Positions 43,931 through 53,292 of a DNA stretch of 64,000 nucleotides are shown here, in pieces. Origin of the DNA: Henriciella sp. (GTDB lineage: Bacteria; Pseudomonadota; Alphaproteobacteria; Caulobacterales; Hyphomonadaceae); the NCBI RefSeq assembly GCF_029937755.1, contig NZ_JAPYPG010000002.1, forward strand, positions 287,648 to 351,647, given 5' to 3'. The translations under genes were made by a program, and so were the position numbers. A model generated the notes under the pieces. That model was not told where the DNA came from and ran no database searches. It worked only from the letters and a program-made list of their open reading frames with translations. Every line of letters begins with the position of its first letter. Position 1 is the first letter of the stretch.

Positions 43931-46117
43931 ATGGCCGTCTGGAAAAGCGCCCTGGCAGCAGTCGTACTTGGTGCGGCCGGCCACACTGCCTTCGCGCAAT
44001 CGGAAAGCGCCAGTGCCGAGACCGAGGCAAGCCGCGTCACGCTGACAGCGGACGATGTCTACGTCATGGAAGACGAGAATCTCGTCGTGGCCGAAGGCAA
44101 CGTTCAGGCGGAGTATGAAGGCCGGGTGATGACGGCTGACCGGCTGACCTATGATCGCCAGACCGCGAAGGTTCGTGCCCAGGGAAACGTCGTGATCCTT
44201 GAGCCCGATGGAACCCAGCGCTTTGCCGAGGAAATCGAGACCGATGCCAATCTCGCCAATGGCTATGCCGTCGGCTTCTCGATGCGAACCACCGACGGCA
44301 CGACCGCATCGGCCAACCTCGCCCGACGCGAGAATGAAACCTACAACTCGCTGGAGCGCGCCGTCTTTACCTCATGCGAACTGTGTGAAGAAGACACCAC
44401 ACCGACCTGGGCCATCCGGGCGCGCAAGGCTGTCTTCGATGAGGAAGAAGGCATGTACAGCTACCGTGACGCGGTGCTGGAAATTGCCGGCGTTCCGATC
44501 ATTTACCTACCTTACTTCGCCCACCCCGATCCGCAGGCCGAGCGCCGGTCTGGCTTTCTATTCCCCACGGTGGGAAGTTCGTCCAAGCGCGGCTTTGTCT
44601 ATCAGCAGCCCTATTTCTGGGCGATCTCGCCCTATCAGGACCTGACCGTCTCACCGATGATCAACAGCAAGGTCAATCCGGTGATGGAGCTGGATTACCG
44701 CAAACGCTTCTGGTCCGGCCAGGTCAACTTCAATGCCAGCTTTACCCATGAGCAGAACTTCGACAGCGACGGCGAAACCTTCGGCGATGAAAAATGGCGC
44801 GGGCACATCTTCGGCAATGGCAAGTTTCGCCTGACCAATAACTGGCTCTGGGGCTTCGGCGTCGAGAAGATGAGCGACGACCTGTATTCGCGGCGCTATG
44901 ACATCGACGGCGAGAATGAGCAGCGCGGGCTCTATACCAACCAGCCGCGCCTGCTGCTGTCGCAAATCTTCACACAGGGTCAGTCGGCCAACTGGTATGC
45001 GGATGCCTCCCTGCTGACCTTTGACAGCTTGCGCTTCGACGACGCCCGTGAGGATTCCATTGCCGATGCCCTGCCGCTGGCTTTTGCCGAAAGGGTCTTC
45101 GACTTCGGGGATTACGGCTATGCAAGCGTCAACGCCTCTGCAGCCTACCTGGTACGCGATGCCGGCTCCGACAGCCAGCGCACCTCCGTCGGCGCAGACT
45201 GGTCAATGAGCAAGGTCTTGCCCGGGGGCTTCCTCGCCGAACCATTCGCCGAAGCGCGCTTCGATCATTACGATCTGTCCGATTTCCCGACCGAAGGGGA
45301 AGGCGACACGGTCGAACGAGGCTTCGGAACCGCCGGGATGCAGGTCTCCTATCCGCTTTTCCGGCCAGGCAAGTCTGTCGATATCACTGTCGAACCAATC
45401 ATCATGGGGGCTGTCGGTACGAGCGGGCCAAATGATAGTGACATTCCAATCGAGGATGGCGACTTCTACGAACTCGACACCTCCAGCCTGTTCGATGGAA
45501 ACGCGCAGGCCGGATACGATCTCTATGAAGGCGACAGCAAGCTCGCTGCCGGCATTTCAACAGTCGCGCGCTGGAAGTCGGGCGTGCAGTTCACGGGGAT
45601 TGCGGGACGTCGCTGGCGCAGCCGCAATGATCCCCGCTTTGACGAATCCTCCAATCTCGATGGTACCGTCAGCGACTGGGTCGGCGCCTTTTCTCTGGAT
45701 CTGGGCAATCCATTCTCGATCCAGACCAAGGTCCGCCTCGACGATGATACGCTCGAACTCAATCGCGTGGACACCAGTCTCGACCTGAATCTCAATCGCG
45801 TGAAGGCAAGCGCGCTCTATTATCAGATCAAGGAAGACGTCTCTGCCTCAGGCTCGCCTCAGGAAGGCATCCTGCTGCAGTCGGAAATCACGGTGACTGA
45901 TAATTACTTCGTGCTCTATGGCCTGCAGCGCGATATCGAGGGCAATCGCGACATCCGTCACTCTCTCGGGCTTGGCTACCAGGATGATTGTTCACGCTTC
46001 GAACTTATCTTCGAACGGTCTGAGCAAATCGACCGTCAGCTGGGCCCCTCGGACTCCATCCTGTTCCGCTTCTCACTGAAGACGCTCGGACAGGTTGGGT
46101 CGAACAATTTCGAGTAG
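43931..46117 (+). CDS. lptD: LPS-assembly protein LptD
   Basis: A 728-residue outer-membrane beta-barrel that inserts lipopolysaccharide into the outer leaflet. It has a signal peptide (to about AFAQ), an N-terminal OstA/jellyroll domain (about residues 35-170, LTADDVYVMEDENLVVAEGNVQAEY), and a C-terminal LptD barrel ending in a terminal Phe-Glu (SNNFE). Cysteines that could form the plug-barrel disulfides are present (SCELCEED, and one near the C-terminus in DDCSRFEL). GGGAGG four bases before 43931 supports that start; ATG 43910 is possible. It begins the lptD-surA-pdxA-rsmA operon. Confidence 0.95.
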   Translation: MAVWKSALAAVVLGAAGHTAFAQSESASAETEASRVTLTADDVYVMEDENLVVAEGNVQAEYEGRVMTADRLTYDRQTAKVRAQGNVVILEPDGTQRFAEEIETDANLANGYAVGFSMRTTDGTTASANLARRENETYNSLERAVFTSCELCEEDTTPTWAIRARKAVFDEEEGMYSYRDAVLEIAGVPIIYLPYFAHPDPQAERRSGFLFPTVGSSSKRGFVYQQPYFWAISPYQDLTVSPMINSKVNPVMELDYRKRFWSGQVNFNASFTHEQNFDSDGETFGDEKWRGHIFGNGKFRLTNNWLWGFGVEKMSDDLYSRRYDIDGENEQRGLYTNQPRLLLSQIFTQGQSANWYADASLLTFDSLRFDDAREDSIADALPLAFAERVFDFGDYGYASVNASAAYLVRDAGSDSQRTSVGADWSMSKVLPGGFLAEPFAEARFDHYDLSDFPTEGEGDTVERGFGTAGMQVSYPLFRPGKSVDITVEPIIMGAVGTSGPNDSDIPIEDGDFYELDTSSLFDGNAQAGYDLYEGDSKLAAGISTVARWKSGVQFTGIAGRRWRSRNDPRFDESSNLDGTVSDWVGAFSLDLGNPFSIQTKVRLDDDTLELNRVDTSLDLNLNRVKASALYYQIKEDVSASGSPQEGILLQSEITVTDNYFVLYGLQRDIEGNRDIRHSLGLGYQDDCSRFELIFERSEQIDRQLGPSDSILFRFSLKTLGQVGSNNFE

Positions 46118-46199
46118 GGCGCTCGACCATGCGCTCAGACTGGAATCGGCACATTGCCTCTCGCCCAGTCCAAGGTATGGTTCGCCACAATTTCAGCGT

Positions 46200-46221
46200 C
46201 TTGCCGTGTGATAACGGCAAG
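46200..46221 (+). repeat. 8-bp hairpin between lptD and surA
   Basis: CTTGCCGT / ACGGCAAG with loop GTGATA. The stem ends directly before the surA ribosome site (GGAGG 46223-46227), so it could act in mRNA processing or translation control. Confidence 0.55.
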
Positions 46222-46232
46222 CGGAGGTTTGC

Positions 46233-47474
46233 ATGATCAGATTTGCTGCAGCGGCTCTTGCCCTTGTCATTACGTCACCCGCCCTGACCACTCCTGTTCA
46301 GGCTCAGGAAGGGGAGACGATTGAAGGCATCGTGGCCATCGTCAACGACCAGCCAATATCCTATAGCGACGTACGCGAACGCGCCAGCCTGTTGCTCCTG
46401 ACGCTCGGTGCCCAGCGCCCCACCCCGGAACAGCAACAGCAGATCGCGTCTCAAGCGCTCGACGAGCTGATCGACGAGAAGCTGCAGCTGCAAGAAGCCG
46501 CTGAGTACGAAATTGAGGTCTCCGAAGAGGATATCAACGGGGCGATCACGGACATGGCCCGTCAATCGGGACTGAATCGCGAGGGGCTGATCGGCGTACT
46601 GCGCCAGTCTGGCGTCGACCCCCAGAGCCTTGAGGCCCAGATGCGGGCTGAAATCGCCTGGCGTCGGATCATGGGTGGCCTCTATGGCTCTCGTATCCGG
46701 ATCTCGGCAAACCAGATCGACGAACGCCTGAAACGGCTTCAGGCCGCCTCACAGGAAACCCAGTACCGCCTCGGTGAGATCTTCCTCTACACCGCAAATG
46801 AGGAAGAGAAACAGCAGGCCCTGCAGGGCGCTGGCACGATCATCGAACAGCTCAAGGCCGGCGCCCCCTTCGAAGTAGCGGCCCAGCGTTTCTCCTCCGC
46901 CCCGACCTCCGCGGCTGGTGGTGACATGGGACTCGTTGCTCTTGACGATATCGATCCTGCCATCGCAGAGGTCGTACGCGGCATGAGCGAGCCGGGGCTC
47001 AGCGAGCCCATAGAAGTTGAGAACGGTGTCTACATCATCGACTATCGCGGTCGCCGGGACCCGTCCGAATCGGTGCCCGTCGTCAATATGGTCCGTCTGG
47101 CTGTCGGCAACGGGTCGGAAGACGACCTCCTGGCAGCAACGGCAGCAGCGGAAGACTGCGAAGGCGCCATCGAAATCGCGGAAAACGACCCGAACCTCAA
47201 TGCCAGCAATCTGGATGACGTAAAGCTCGACGATCTTGGCCCGGAAGGCCGCAGCATGATCGAAACCATCGACGTCGGGCAGCATACCGATGTCATGGCC
47301 ATGGGCGACTCGCTCGGTGTTATGTATCTCTGCTCCCGCGACGAGTCCGGTAGCACACTGCCAAGCCGTGATGACATCGAAAATCAGCTCTACACCCGTC
47401 AGCTCGGCATGATCTCGCAACGGGAGCTTCGCGACCTGCGCCGCGAAGCGACCATCATCCAGCGCGGTAGCTAG
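46233..47474 (+). CDS. surA: Periplasmic peptidyl-prolyl isomerase/chaperone SurA
   Basis: A 413-residue SurA-like chaperone for outer-membrane proteins, fitting its place after lptD. Signal peptide 1 to about 25 (VQA-QE); SurA N-terminal domain with IVAIVNDQPISYSDVRERASLLL; one parvulin domain (about residues 170-275, TQYRLGEIFLYT to SEPIEVENGVYIIDYRGRR). The C-terminal part is less conserved, with a second degenerate PPIase-like segment possible, and two cysteines (EDCEGA, MYLCSRD). Excellent GGAGG upstream. Confidence 0.92.
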   Translation: MIRFAAAALALVITSPALTTPVQAQEGETIEGIVAIVNDQPISYSDVRERASLLLLTLGAQRPTPEQQQQIASQALDELIDEKLQLQEAAEYEIEVSEEDINGAITDMARQSGLNREGLIGVLRQSGVDPQSLEAQMRAEIAWRRIMGGLYGSRIRISANQIDERLKRLQAASQETQYRLGEIFLYTANEEEKQQALQGAGTIIEQLKAGAPFEVAAQRFSSAPTSAAGGDMGLVALDDIDPAIAEVVRGMSEPGLSEPIEVENGVYIIDYRGRRDPSESVPVVNMVRLAVGNGSEDDLLAATAAAEDCEGAIEIAENDPNLNASNLDDVKLDDLGPEGRSMIETIDVGQHTDVMAMGDSLGVMYLCSRDESGSTLPSRDDIENQLYTRQLGMISQRELRDLRREATIIQRGS

Positions 47475-47495
47475 GCCTGTTTTCCGCACAGCGTC

Positions 47496-47519
47496 TCCGG
47501 CTTGCAAGCGCGAGCCGGA
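47496..47519 (+). repeat. 7-bp hairpin between surA and pdxA
   Basis: TCCGGCT / AGCCGGA with a 10-nt loop, in the 64-nt surA-pdxA gap. No U-tract follows, so transcription is expected to continue. Confidence 0.45.
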
Positions 47520-47538
47520 TCACGCACATCAACAGGCC

Positions 47539-48546
47539 ATGATGACTGAACGCCCTTCCCTTCCACTGGCCCTGACCATGGGCGACCCGGCTGGCTGCGG
47601 ACCGCAGATCACGGCACGGGCCTGGGAGGCGCTGCGGAAGGAGGCCGTAACGCCTTTTTACGTCATCGCTGCGCCCAATCTTCTGGATTGTCCGACGCAG
47701 AGCATCACCAAACCGGATGAAGCCACCAGTGTCTTTCCGGCTGCCTTGCCTGTCCTGCCGCTCAGTGCTGCTCTTCCAGCTGTTGAAACCGGTACGCCGA
47801 ACAGCGATGCCGCCGCAGCCATTCTTGAGAGCATCAAGATTGCGACTGGCCATGCCCTTGATGGTCTGGCTGGCGGGGTCGTGACCAATCCGATCTCCAA
47901 GGCAGTACTGTACGCCGCCGGCTTTGCGCATCCCGGCCATACCGAGTTCCTGGCTGCCATCTGTGAAGAGTCCACCGGTAATCCCTGTCCGCCGGTCATG
48001 ATGCTGGTCGGTGGGGGGCTGCGCGTATCACTCGCGACGATCCATGTTCCGTTGATGAGTGTGCCCCACTACCTCACGCCGGATCATCTCGCGCAGACCG
48101 CCCGCACCACCGCCGCCGCTCTGGCGCGTGACTTCGGCATCGCTGCCCCGCGGCTGGCATTCACCGGCCTCAACCCGCATGCCGGTGAAAGCGGGACCAT
48201 CGGGACAGAGGAACGCGACATCATTAATCCGCTGGCTGCAGAGCTGCGCGGGGCTGGCCTCGACATTTCGGACGCGCGGCCCGGAGATACGGTTTTCGCT
48301 GAAATGCTCGACGGGCGTTTCGACGCCATCATTGTCATGACCCATGATCAGGGCCTCATCCCGGTGAAGACGCTGGATTTCTGGGGCGGCGTGAATACGA
48401 CGCTCGGGCTCCCCATTGTCCGCACAAGCCCGGACCATGGCACGGCCTATGACGCGGCCAGAGACGGCATCGCCCGGCCGGACAGCCTGATCAGCGCGAT
48501 CCGCCTCGCGTCAGTCATGGCGGCTAATCGTATCGCCCATGTCTGA
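47539..48546 (+). CDS. pdxA: 4-hydroxythreonine-4-phosphate dehydrogenase
   Basis: A 335-residue PdxA of the DXP-dependent pyridoxal phosphate pathway. ALTMGDPAGCGPQIT is the N-terminal signature. The metal-binding histidines lie in HPGHTEFLA, ATIHVPLMSVP and MTHDQGLIPVKTLDF, and FTGLNPHAGESG plus TSPDHGTAYD are intact. The start could be ATG 47539 or 47542. It overlaps rsmA by 8 nt; surA-pdxA-rsmA is the order also known in enterics. Confidence 0.95.
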   Translation: MMTERPSLPLALTMGDPAGCGPQITARAWEALRKEAVTPFYVIAAPNLLDCPTQSITKPDEATSVFPAALPVLPLSAALPAVETGTPNSDAAAAILESIKIATGHALDGLAGGVVTNPISKAVLYAAGFAHPGHTEFLAAICEESTGNPCPPVMMLVGGGLRVSLATIHVPLMSVPHYLTPDHLAQTARTTAAALARDFGIAAPRLAFTGLNPHAGESGTIGTEERDIINPLAAELRGAGLDISDARPGDTVFAEMLDGRFDAIIVMTHDQGLIPVKTLDFWGGVNTTLGLPIVRTSPDHGTAYDAARDGIARPDSLISAIRLASVMAANRIAHV

Positions 48547-49381
48547 AGAAGGGCGCGATCCAGAGCTGACCCAGGGCCGCGCGCGCAAGGCGCTTGGCCA
48601 GCACTTCCTCTATGATCCGGACATCCTCCGTCGAACCGCCCTTGCCGCTGGACCCGTCGAGGGCCGCACGGTCATTGAGGTCGGTCCCGGCCCCGGCGGG
48701 CTGACACGGGCTCTGCTCAAGGAAGGTGCCGGTAAGCTTATCGCGGTGGAAGCCGATCCGCGCTTTGCGGAGGGGCTGGCGTCATGGCCAGAGGCCACTG
48801 ACGGGCGCCTTTACGTCCATCAGGGCGATGCCCGCAAGGTCGACTGGCCGGCCCTGATCGCGGCGGCAGGCGGCGATACGCCCGCCATGATCATCGCCAA
48901 CCTGCCCTACAATGTCGGCACGCCACTGGCCGTAGACTGGCTGAAGACCGGCGACTGGCGCGGAGAGATGGCGCTAATGTTCCAGAAGGAAGTCGCCGAG
49001 CGCCTCGTCGCTGGACCTGGCAGCCAGCACTATGGCCGCCTTGCCGTGCTCGCTCATTCCGTCTGTAACCCGCACATTGCGTTCACCCTGCCGCCCGGCG
49101 CCTTCAAGCCGCCGCCGAAGGTCGACAGTTCTGTGGCCGTACTCGTACCGCTGCAACCGGAAAAGCGCTTTGGCGATCTCGCGACACTTGAGAAAGTCGC
49201 CGCCGCCGCCTTCGGTCAACGCCGCAAGATGCTGCGGGCGTCACTGAAGTCTCTCGCCAAGACAAAGGGGATCGCCGCAACCGAATGGCTCGAAAGCTGC
49301 GACATCGACCCGACGGCACGCGCTGAAACACTGACGCAGGACGAGTTCAGGGCGCTCGCAACAGCATTTGCGAAAGCCTAA
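48539..49381 (+). CDS. rsmA: 16S rRNA (adenine(1518)-N(6)/adenine(1519)-N(6))-dimethyltransferase
   Basis: A 280-residue KsgA/RsmA, which dimethylates the two adjacent adenosines in helix 45 of 16S rRNA. ALGQHFLYDPDILRR is the N-terminal signature. The SAM-binding VIEVGPGPGGLTRALL and the catalytic NLPYNVGTPL motif are intact, followed by the C-terminal helical domain (FGQRRKMLRASLKSL). The stop overlaps the convergent gmk stop by 4 nt (CTAA, 49378-49381). Confidence 0.96.
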   Translation: MSEEGRDPELTQGRARKALGQHFLYDPDILRRTALAAGPVEGRTVIEVGPGPGGLTRALLKEGAGKLIAVEADPRFAEGLASWPEATDGRLYVHQGDARKVDWPALIAAAGGDTPAMIIANLPYNVGTPLAVDWLKTGDWRGEMALMFQKEVAERLVAGPGSQHYGRLAVLAHSVCNPHIAFTLPPGAFKPPPKVDSSVAVLVPLQPEKRFGDLATLEKVAAAAFGQRRKMLRASLKSLAKTKGIAATEWLESCDIDPTARAETLTQDEFRALATAFAKA

Positions 49382-50031
49382 GCCTCACCCATCAGCTGCC
49401 GCACATGGTCCTCGAGGCTGAGCTGGCGCAGGCGCTTCAGGCGCTCGACGAGCAGGATACGTTTCAGGCGCTGATAGGCCACATCGAGATCGTCATTGAC
49501 GATAGCATAGTCATAGCGCCGCCAATGGCGCATCTCGGCCTTGGCATCGCGCATGCGCCGCTCGACGATCTCGTCGTCCGAGCCCGGACGTGCCGCCAAC
49601 CGGGCCTTCAGCGCCTCGATGCTCGGCGGCAGGATGAAGACCGAGACCACATCGCGCGGCATCTGGTCGTGCAGGGCATCGGCCCCCTGCCAGTCGACAT
49701 CGAACAGCACGTCATGCCCGCTGGAGAGGAGTGCTTCAGTGTCGGCGCGCGGGGTGCCGTAGAGATTGTCGAAGACGAGCGCCCATTCAAGGAATTCCCG
49801 CTGGCGGATCATGCTGCGGAAGTCCTCGACCGTCTTGAAGTGATAATCGACGCCATCTGTCTCGCCGGGACGGGCGGGGCGCGTGGTTGCTGAAACCGAC
49901 AGCTTTATATCCGAAAACTCATCCATCAGTTTCCGGCAGAGAGTCGTCTTGCCCGCGCCCGACGGCGAGGAAATCACTAGCATCAGCCCACGGCGATCGC
50001 CCTGGTCCTTCGGGTGTCCGCTATTCGACAT
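49378..50031 (-). CDS. gmk: Guanylate kinase
   Basis: A 217-residue GMP kinase. P-loop SSPSGAGKTTL at about residues 20-30, GMP-binding SATTRPARPGETDGVDYHF, and DVDWQGADAL with the lid region following. The ATG at 50031 lies inside the 3' end of yicC (stop at 50021) and gives an 11-nt overlap; the frame is open to 50085. The order yicC-gmk is conserved. It is the last gene of the minus-strand fab operon. Confidence 0.95.
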   Translation of the reverse strand: MSNSGHPKDQGDRRGLMLVISSPSGAGKTTLCRKLMDEFSDIKLSVSATTRPARPGETDGVDYHFKTVEDFRSMIRQREFLEWALVFDNLYGTPRADTEALLSSGHDVLFDVDWQGADALHDQMPRDVVSVFILPPSIEALKARLAARPGSDDEIVERRMRDAKAEMRHWRRYDYAIVNDDLDVAYQRLKRILLVERLKRLRQLSLEDHVRQLMGEA

Positions 50032-50893
50032 TTGCGGCCTGCTCCTTGACCTGGTCCACCAGCCCTTTGAGCGTGAGTCCCTCATTCGTCAAATCGAGGC
50101 TGGCCGATTTCGAGCAGAGGGTGTTGGCTTCGCGGTTGAATTCCTGTGTGAGAAAATCGAGTTTCCGCCCGATGGCACCCCCCTTGGCGAGGAGGTCTCG
50201 CGCCGATGCAATGTGGGCGCTGAGGCGGTCAAGCTCTTCGCGGACATCCGCCTTGGCGGCCGACAGCGCGATTTCTGCAGCCATCCGGTCTGCATCGACA
50301 GACTGGTCCGCCTCCAGCTCCGCAAGCTGTTTTTCGAGCCGGGCCTTGAGCAGTTTCGGCTGGTCCGCCGCAAGGCTTGTAGCGCGCGCAACGGCGGCAT
50401 CCATCTCGTCAAGGTGACTGCCAAGAAGTGTGTCCAGGGCATCACCTTCAGCATGACGCGCGCCGGCGAGTTCCGCCAAAACAGCATCGCCGGCAGCCTT
50501 CAGCATCTCAACCGTGTCCTCATCGGTCGCGATATCGCGTGTTGAAGCATTGCCCGCTTCGACTACGCCCTTCACGGTCATCAGCGTTGCGAGCGCATTT
50601 TCATCAGTCACGGGGTGCGGCGAAATCTGCTCATAGGCGCGGATCAGGGATTTCAGCGCAGCCGCATTCACACTCAGCGCCTCGGTCCCACCCGTCAGTT
50701 CGATCCGAAGACCGAGCTGGAGACTGCCACGCGCAAAGTGCTTCTTGGCAGCTTGCTTCATGTGCTGGTCAAGCGCTTCAAACCCCGATGGTGTGTTCAC
50801 GCGCATATCGAGCGAGCGGCCATTGACGCTCTTGGCCTCCCATGCCCAACTGCCCCAGCTCGCTTCGCCCGCGACCCGCGCGAAGCCTGTCAT
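50021..50893 (-). CDS. yicC: YicC family endoribonuclease
   Basis: A 290-residue YicC protein. The N-terminal SMTGFARVAG and WEAKSVNGRSLDMRVNTPSGFEALD are characteristic, as is the C-terminal GRKLDFLTQEFNREANTLCSKSASLDLTNEGLTLKGLVDQVKEQAANVE. E. coli YicC is reported to be an endoribonuclease. The ATG at 50893 is the family start (MTGFAR); an in-frame TTG at 50914 is less likely. It sits between mltG and gmk. Confidence 0.93.
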   Translation of the reverse strand: MTGFARVAGEASWGSWAWEAKSVNGRSLDMRVNTPSGFEALDQHMKQAAKKHFARGSLQLGLRIELTGGTEALSVNAAALKSLIRAYEQISPHPVTDENALATLMTVKGVVEAGNASTRDIATDEDTVEMLKAAGDAVLAELAGARHAEGDALDTLLGSHLDEMDAAVARATSLAADQPKLLKARLEKQLAELEADQSVDADRMAAEIALSAAKADVREELDRLSAHIASARDLLAKGGAIGRKLDFLTQEFNREANTLCSKSASLDLTNEGLTLKGLVDQVKEQAANVE

Positions 50894-50910
50894 CGAAGAT
50901 ACTCTAGCTG

Positions 50911-51939
50911 TCAATTATTTCGCTCCCGGGCGATTTCCTCGCGCTCATAGGCGCGATAGGCGGCGACGTTGCGATTGTGTTCGGCCAGCGTCTCAGCGAA
51001 GAGATGACCGCCCTTTCCGTCAGCAACGAAGAAGACATAGTCGGTGTCGGCAGGATTGAGCACAGCTGCAATGGCGTCGCGGCCCGGATTGCAGATCGGC
51101 GTCTTCGGCAGGCCGTCGATCTGGTAGGTATTCCAGTCGGTCGCCTTATTGAGCTCGGACCGGTAGAGCGTGCGGCGCTGGCCGGCGCGGTTGAACAAGG
51201 GCTCACCCTTCGAGACGCCATAGATCACCGTTGGATCGCTCTCCAGGCGCATGCCGCGCTTCAGCCGCTGCGTAAACAGGCCGGCGACAAGGTCGCGCTC
51301 GCTGGCAATCCCGGTCTCCTTTTCCACGACCGAAGCCAGGATCACGGCCTCCTCCGGAGACTCAATGGGGAGGTCATCTGACCGCTCAGGCCAGAGCTTT
51401 TCCAGCAGGTCGTCCTGCGCCTTTTCCATCCGCTCAATCATCTGGGTGCGTGTCGTGTCGGCCCCGAAAATGTAGGTGTCCGGCAGGAGGGTGCCTTCAG
51501 CGATTTCGCGCTCCGGCATGTCGCCGTCCAGATCGTCGGATTTCTCGATGATCCTCAGGATCTGCGCTGTCGTCAGGCCTTCCGGAACAGTGATGCGGTA
51601 TTCGATGACATCGCCTTCGACCAGCTGTTCGAGGATGCGCTGCACGCTGGCGCGGGCCGGAATGGCATACTCGCCGACCTTTACCGCCGTCTGCTGGCCT
51701 TCGACGCGGGCATGCAGGCGCAGCGTCCTTGCGTCACGGATGAGCCCCTGCTCCTCGAGCCGGTCGGCTACGCTGCCGAGATGCTCGCCTTTCCTCACTT
51801 CGAAAGTCGTTGTCTCTACGGAAGGTCCGGGCTTTGCGACTTCGCTCTGCATCCAGAGCCAGCCGCCCGCAGCCCCAGCCACAGCCAGCACCACGACCAC
51901 AAAGCCGAGAGCAAACAGGGTTTTCATCAGAAAGCGCAT
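50911..51939 (-). CDS. mltG: Endolytic murein transglycosylase MltG
   Basis: A 342-residue inner-membrane-anchored lytic transglycosylase that ends nascent glycan strands. One N-terminal membrane helix (about residues 8-30), a LysM-like stretch (FEVRKGEHLGSVADRLEEQGLI), then the YceG catalytic domain with the catalytic Glu in ILASVVEKETG and the DPTVIYG and SPYNTY-like DWNTYQIDGLPKTPICNPG motifs. It lies between fabF and yicC, its usual place near acpP-fabF in alphaproteobacteria. Confidence 0.95.
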   Translation of the reverse strand: MRFLMKTLFALGFVVVVLAVAGAAGGWLWMQSEVAKPGPSVETTTFEVRKGEHLGSVADRLEEQGLIRDARTLRLHARVEGQQTAVKVGEYAIPARASVQRILEQLVEGDVIEYRITVPEGLTTAQILRIIEKSDDLDGDMPEREIAEGTLLPDTYIFGADTTRTQMIERMEKAQDDLLEKLWPERSDDLPIESPEEAVILASVVEKETGIASERDLVAGLFTQRLKRGMRLESDPTVIYGVSKGEPLFNRAGQRRTLYRSELNKATDWNTYQIDGLPKTPICNPGRDAIAAVLNPADTDYVFFVADGKGGHLFAETLAEHNRNVAAYRAYEREEIARERNN

Positions 51940-51997
51940 GGGCCCGACTCGACGTTTTGACTCGCCCCACTGTGCCCCAGCCCTGCTGGCAAGGGAA

Positions 51998-53281
51998 CTA
52001 GTCGACCTGCTTCAGGATGAGGCAGGCATTCGTGCCGCCAAAACCGAAGCTGTTCGACATCGCTGCGCGAACCTGACCCTTCTTCGCCGTGTGCGGAATG
52101 AGGTCGATGTCCGTCTCCACGCTCGGATTATCGAGGTTGAGCGTCGGGGGCATCACCTGGTCACGAATGGCAAGCGCACAGAAGGCGCTCTCAATCGCAC
52201 CGGCCGCACCCAGCAGGTGACCGACGGCCGACTTGGTGGACGACAGCGAAAGATTTTTGGTGTGCTCGCCGAACAGACGTTCGACCGCTCCAATCTCACC
52301 TTCATCGCCCTTTGGCGTCGAGGTGCCGTGGGTGTTCACATAATCAATGTCGGAAACGTCGAGACCGGAATGGCCCAACGCCATCTTCATGGCCCGATAG
52401 CCGCCTTCGGATCCTTCTGCCGGGGCAGTGATGTGATAGGCATCACCGGTCAGGCCATAGCCCGCAACCTCGGCATAGATCTTCGCGCCACGCGCCTTCG
52501 CATGCTCATATTCCTCAAGCATGACGACCGCAGCGCCTTCCCCCATCACGAAGCCGTCGCGGTCTTTGTCATAGGGGCGCGAAGCCTTTTCCGGGGTGTC
52601 GTTGAAATTGGTCGACATCGCCTTGGCGGAACAGAAACCGGCAATACCGATTTCGCAGATCACCGCTTCAGAGCCACCCGCGAGCATCACGTCGGCATCG
52701 CCGTACTTGATCAGACGGGCTGAGTCGCCGATCGCGTGGGCGCCGGTCGCGCAGGCCGTCACCACCGAGTGGTTGGGCCCCTTGAACCCGTGACGGATCG
52801 AGACCTGGCCGGAAGCAAGGTTGATCAGCGCCGAGGGAATGAAGAAGGGGCTGACACGCCGGGCACCCTGCGTGTGCAGCGTGATCGACGTATCGTAGAT
52901 GGACTGCAGGCCGCCAATACCCGAACCGATGAGAACACCCGTACGCTCACGGTCTTCGTCGGTTTCGGGTTTCCAACCGGAGTCGGCGACAGCTTCATCC
53001 GACGCAGCAAGCGCGTAAAGAATGAATTCATCGATCCGGCGGCGTTCCTTGGCGCTGGCGGCCTTGTCCGGGTCAAAGGAATGCGGGTCGTCTGCACTCC
53101 CTCCGCCACGTCCGTCATTCCACGGAACCTGGAAGGCAATCTTGCACGGCACATCCTTGGTATCGAACAGGTCGATCGGACCTGCCCCGGACTTGCCGGC
53201 AATAAGCCGCTCCCATGTCGCCTCGGTGCCATTAGCAAGCGGCGAGACGAGACCGATTCCGGTGATGACAACGCGACGCAT
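51998..53281 (-). CDS. fabF: 3-oxoacyl-ACP synthase II
   Basis: A 427-residue condensing enzyme extending acyl-ACP with malonyl-ACP. The Cys-His-His triad is C177 (VVTACATGAHAIG), H318 (NTHGTSTPKGD) and H355 (KSAVGHLLGAAGAIE). An insertion rich in Gly/Asp around residues 54-72 lengthens the N-terminal part, as in other alphaproteobacterial FabF. It begins 11 nt after the acpP stop and belongs to the fabD-fabG-acpP-fabF unit. Confidence 0.97.
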   Translation of the reverse strand: MRRVVITGIGLVSPLANGTEATWERLIAGKSGAGPIDLFDTKDVPCKIAFQVPWNDGRGGGSADDPHSFDPDKAASAKERRRIDEFILYALAASDEAVADSGWKPETDEDRERTGVLIGSGIGGLQSIYDTSITLHTQGARRVSPFFIPSALINLASGQVSIRHGFKGPNHSVVTACATGAHAIGDSARLIKYGDADVMLAGGSEAVICEIGIAGFCSAKAMSTNFNDTPEKASRPYDKDRDGFVMGEGAAVVMLEEYEHAKARGAKIYAEVAGYGLTGDAYHITAPAEGSEGGYRAMKMALGHSGLDVSDIDYVNTHGTSTPKGDEGEIGAVERLFGEHTKNLSLSSTKSAVGHLLGAAGAIESAFCALAIRDQVMPPTLNLDNPSVETDIDLIPHTAKKGQVRAAMSNSFGFGGTNACLILKQVD

Positions 53282-53292
53282 CGGAATACCCC

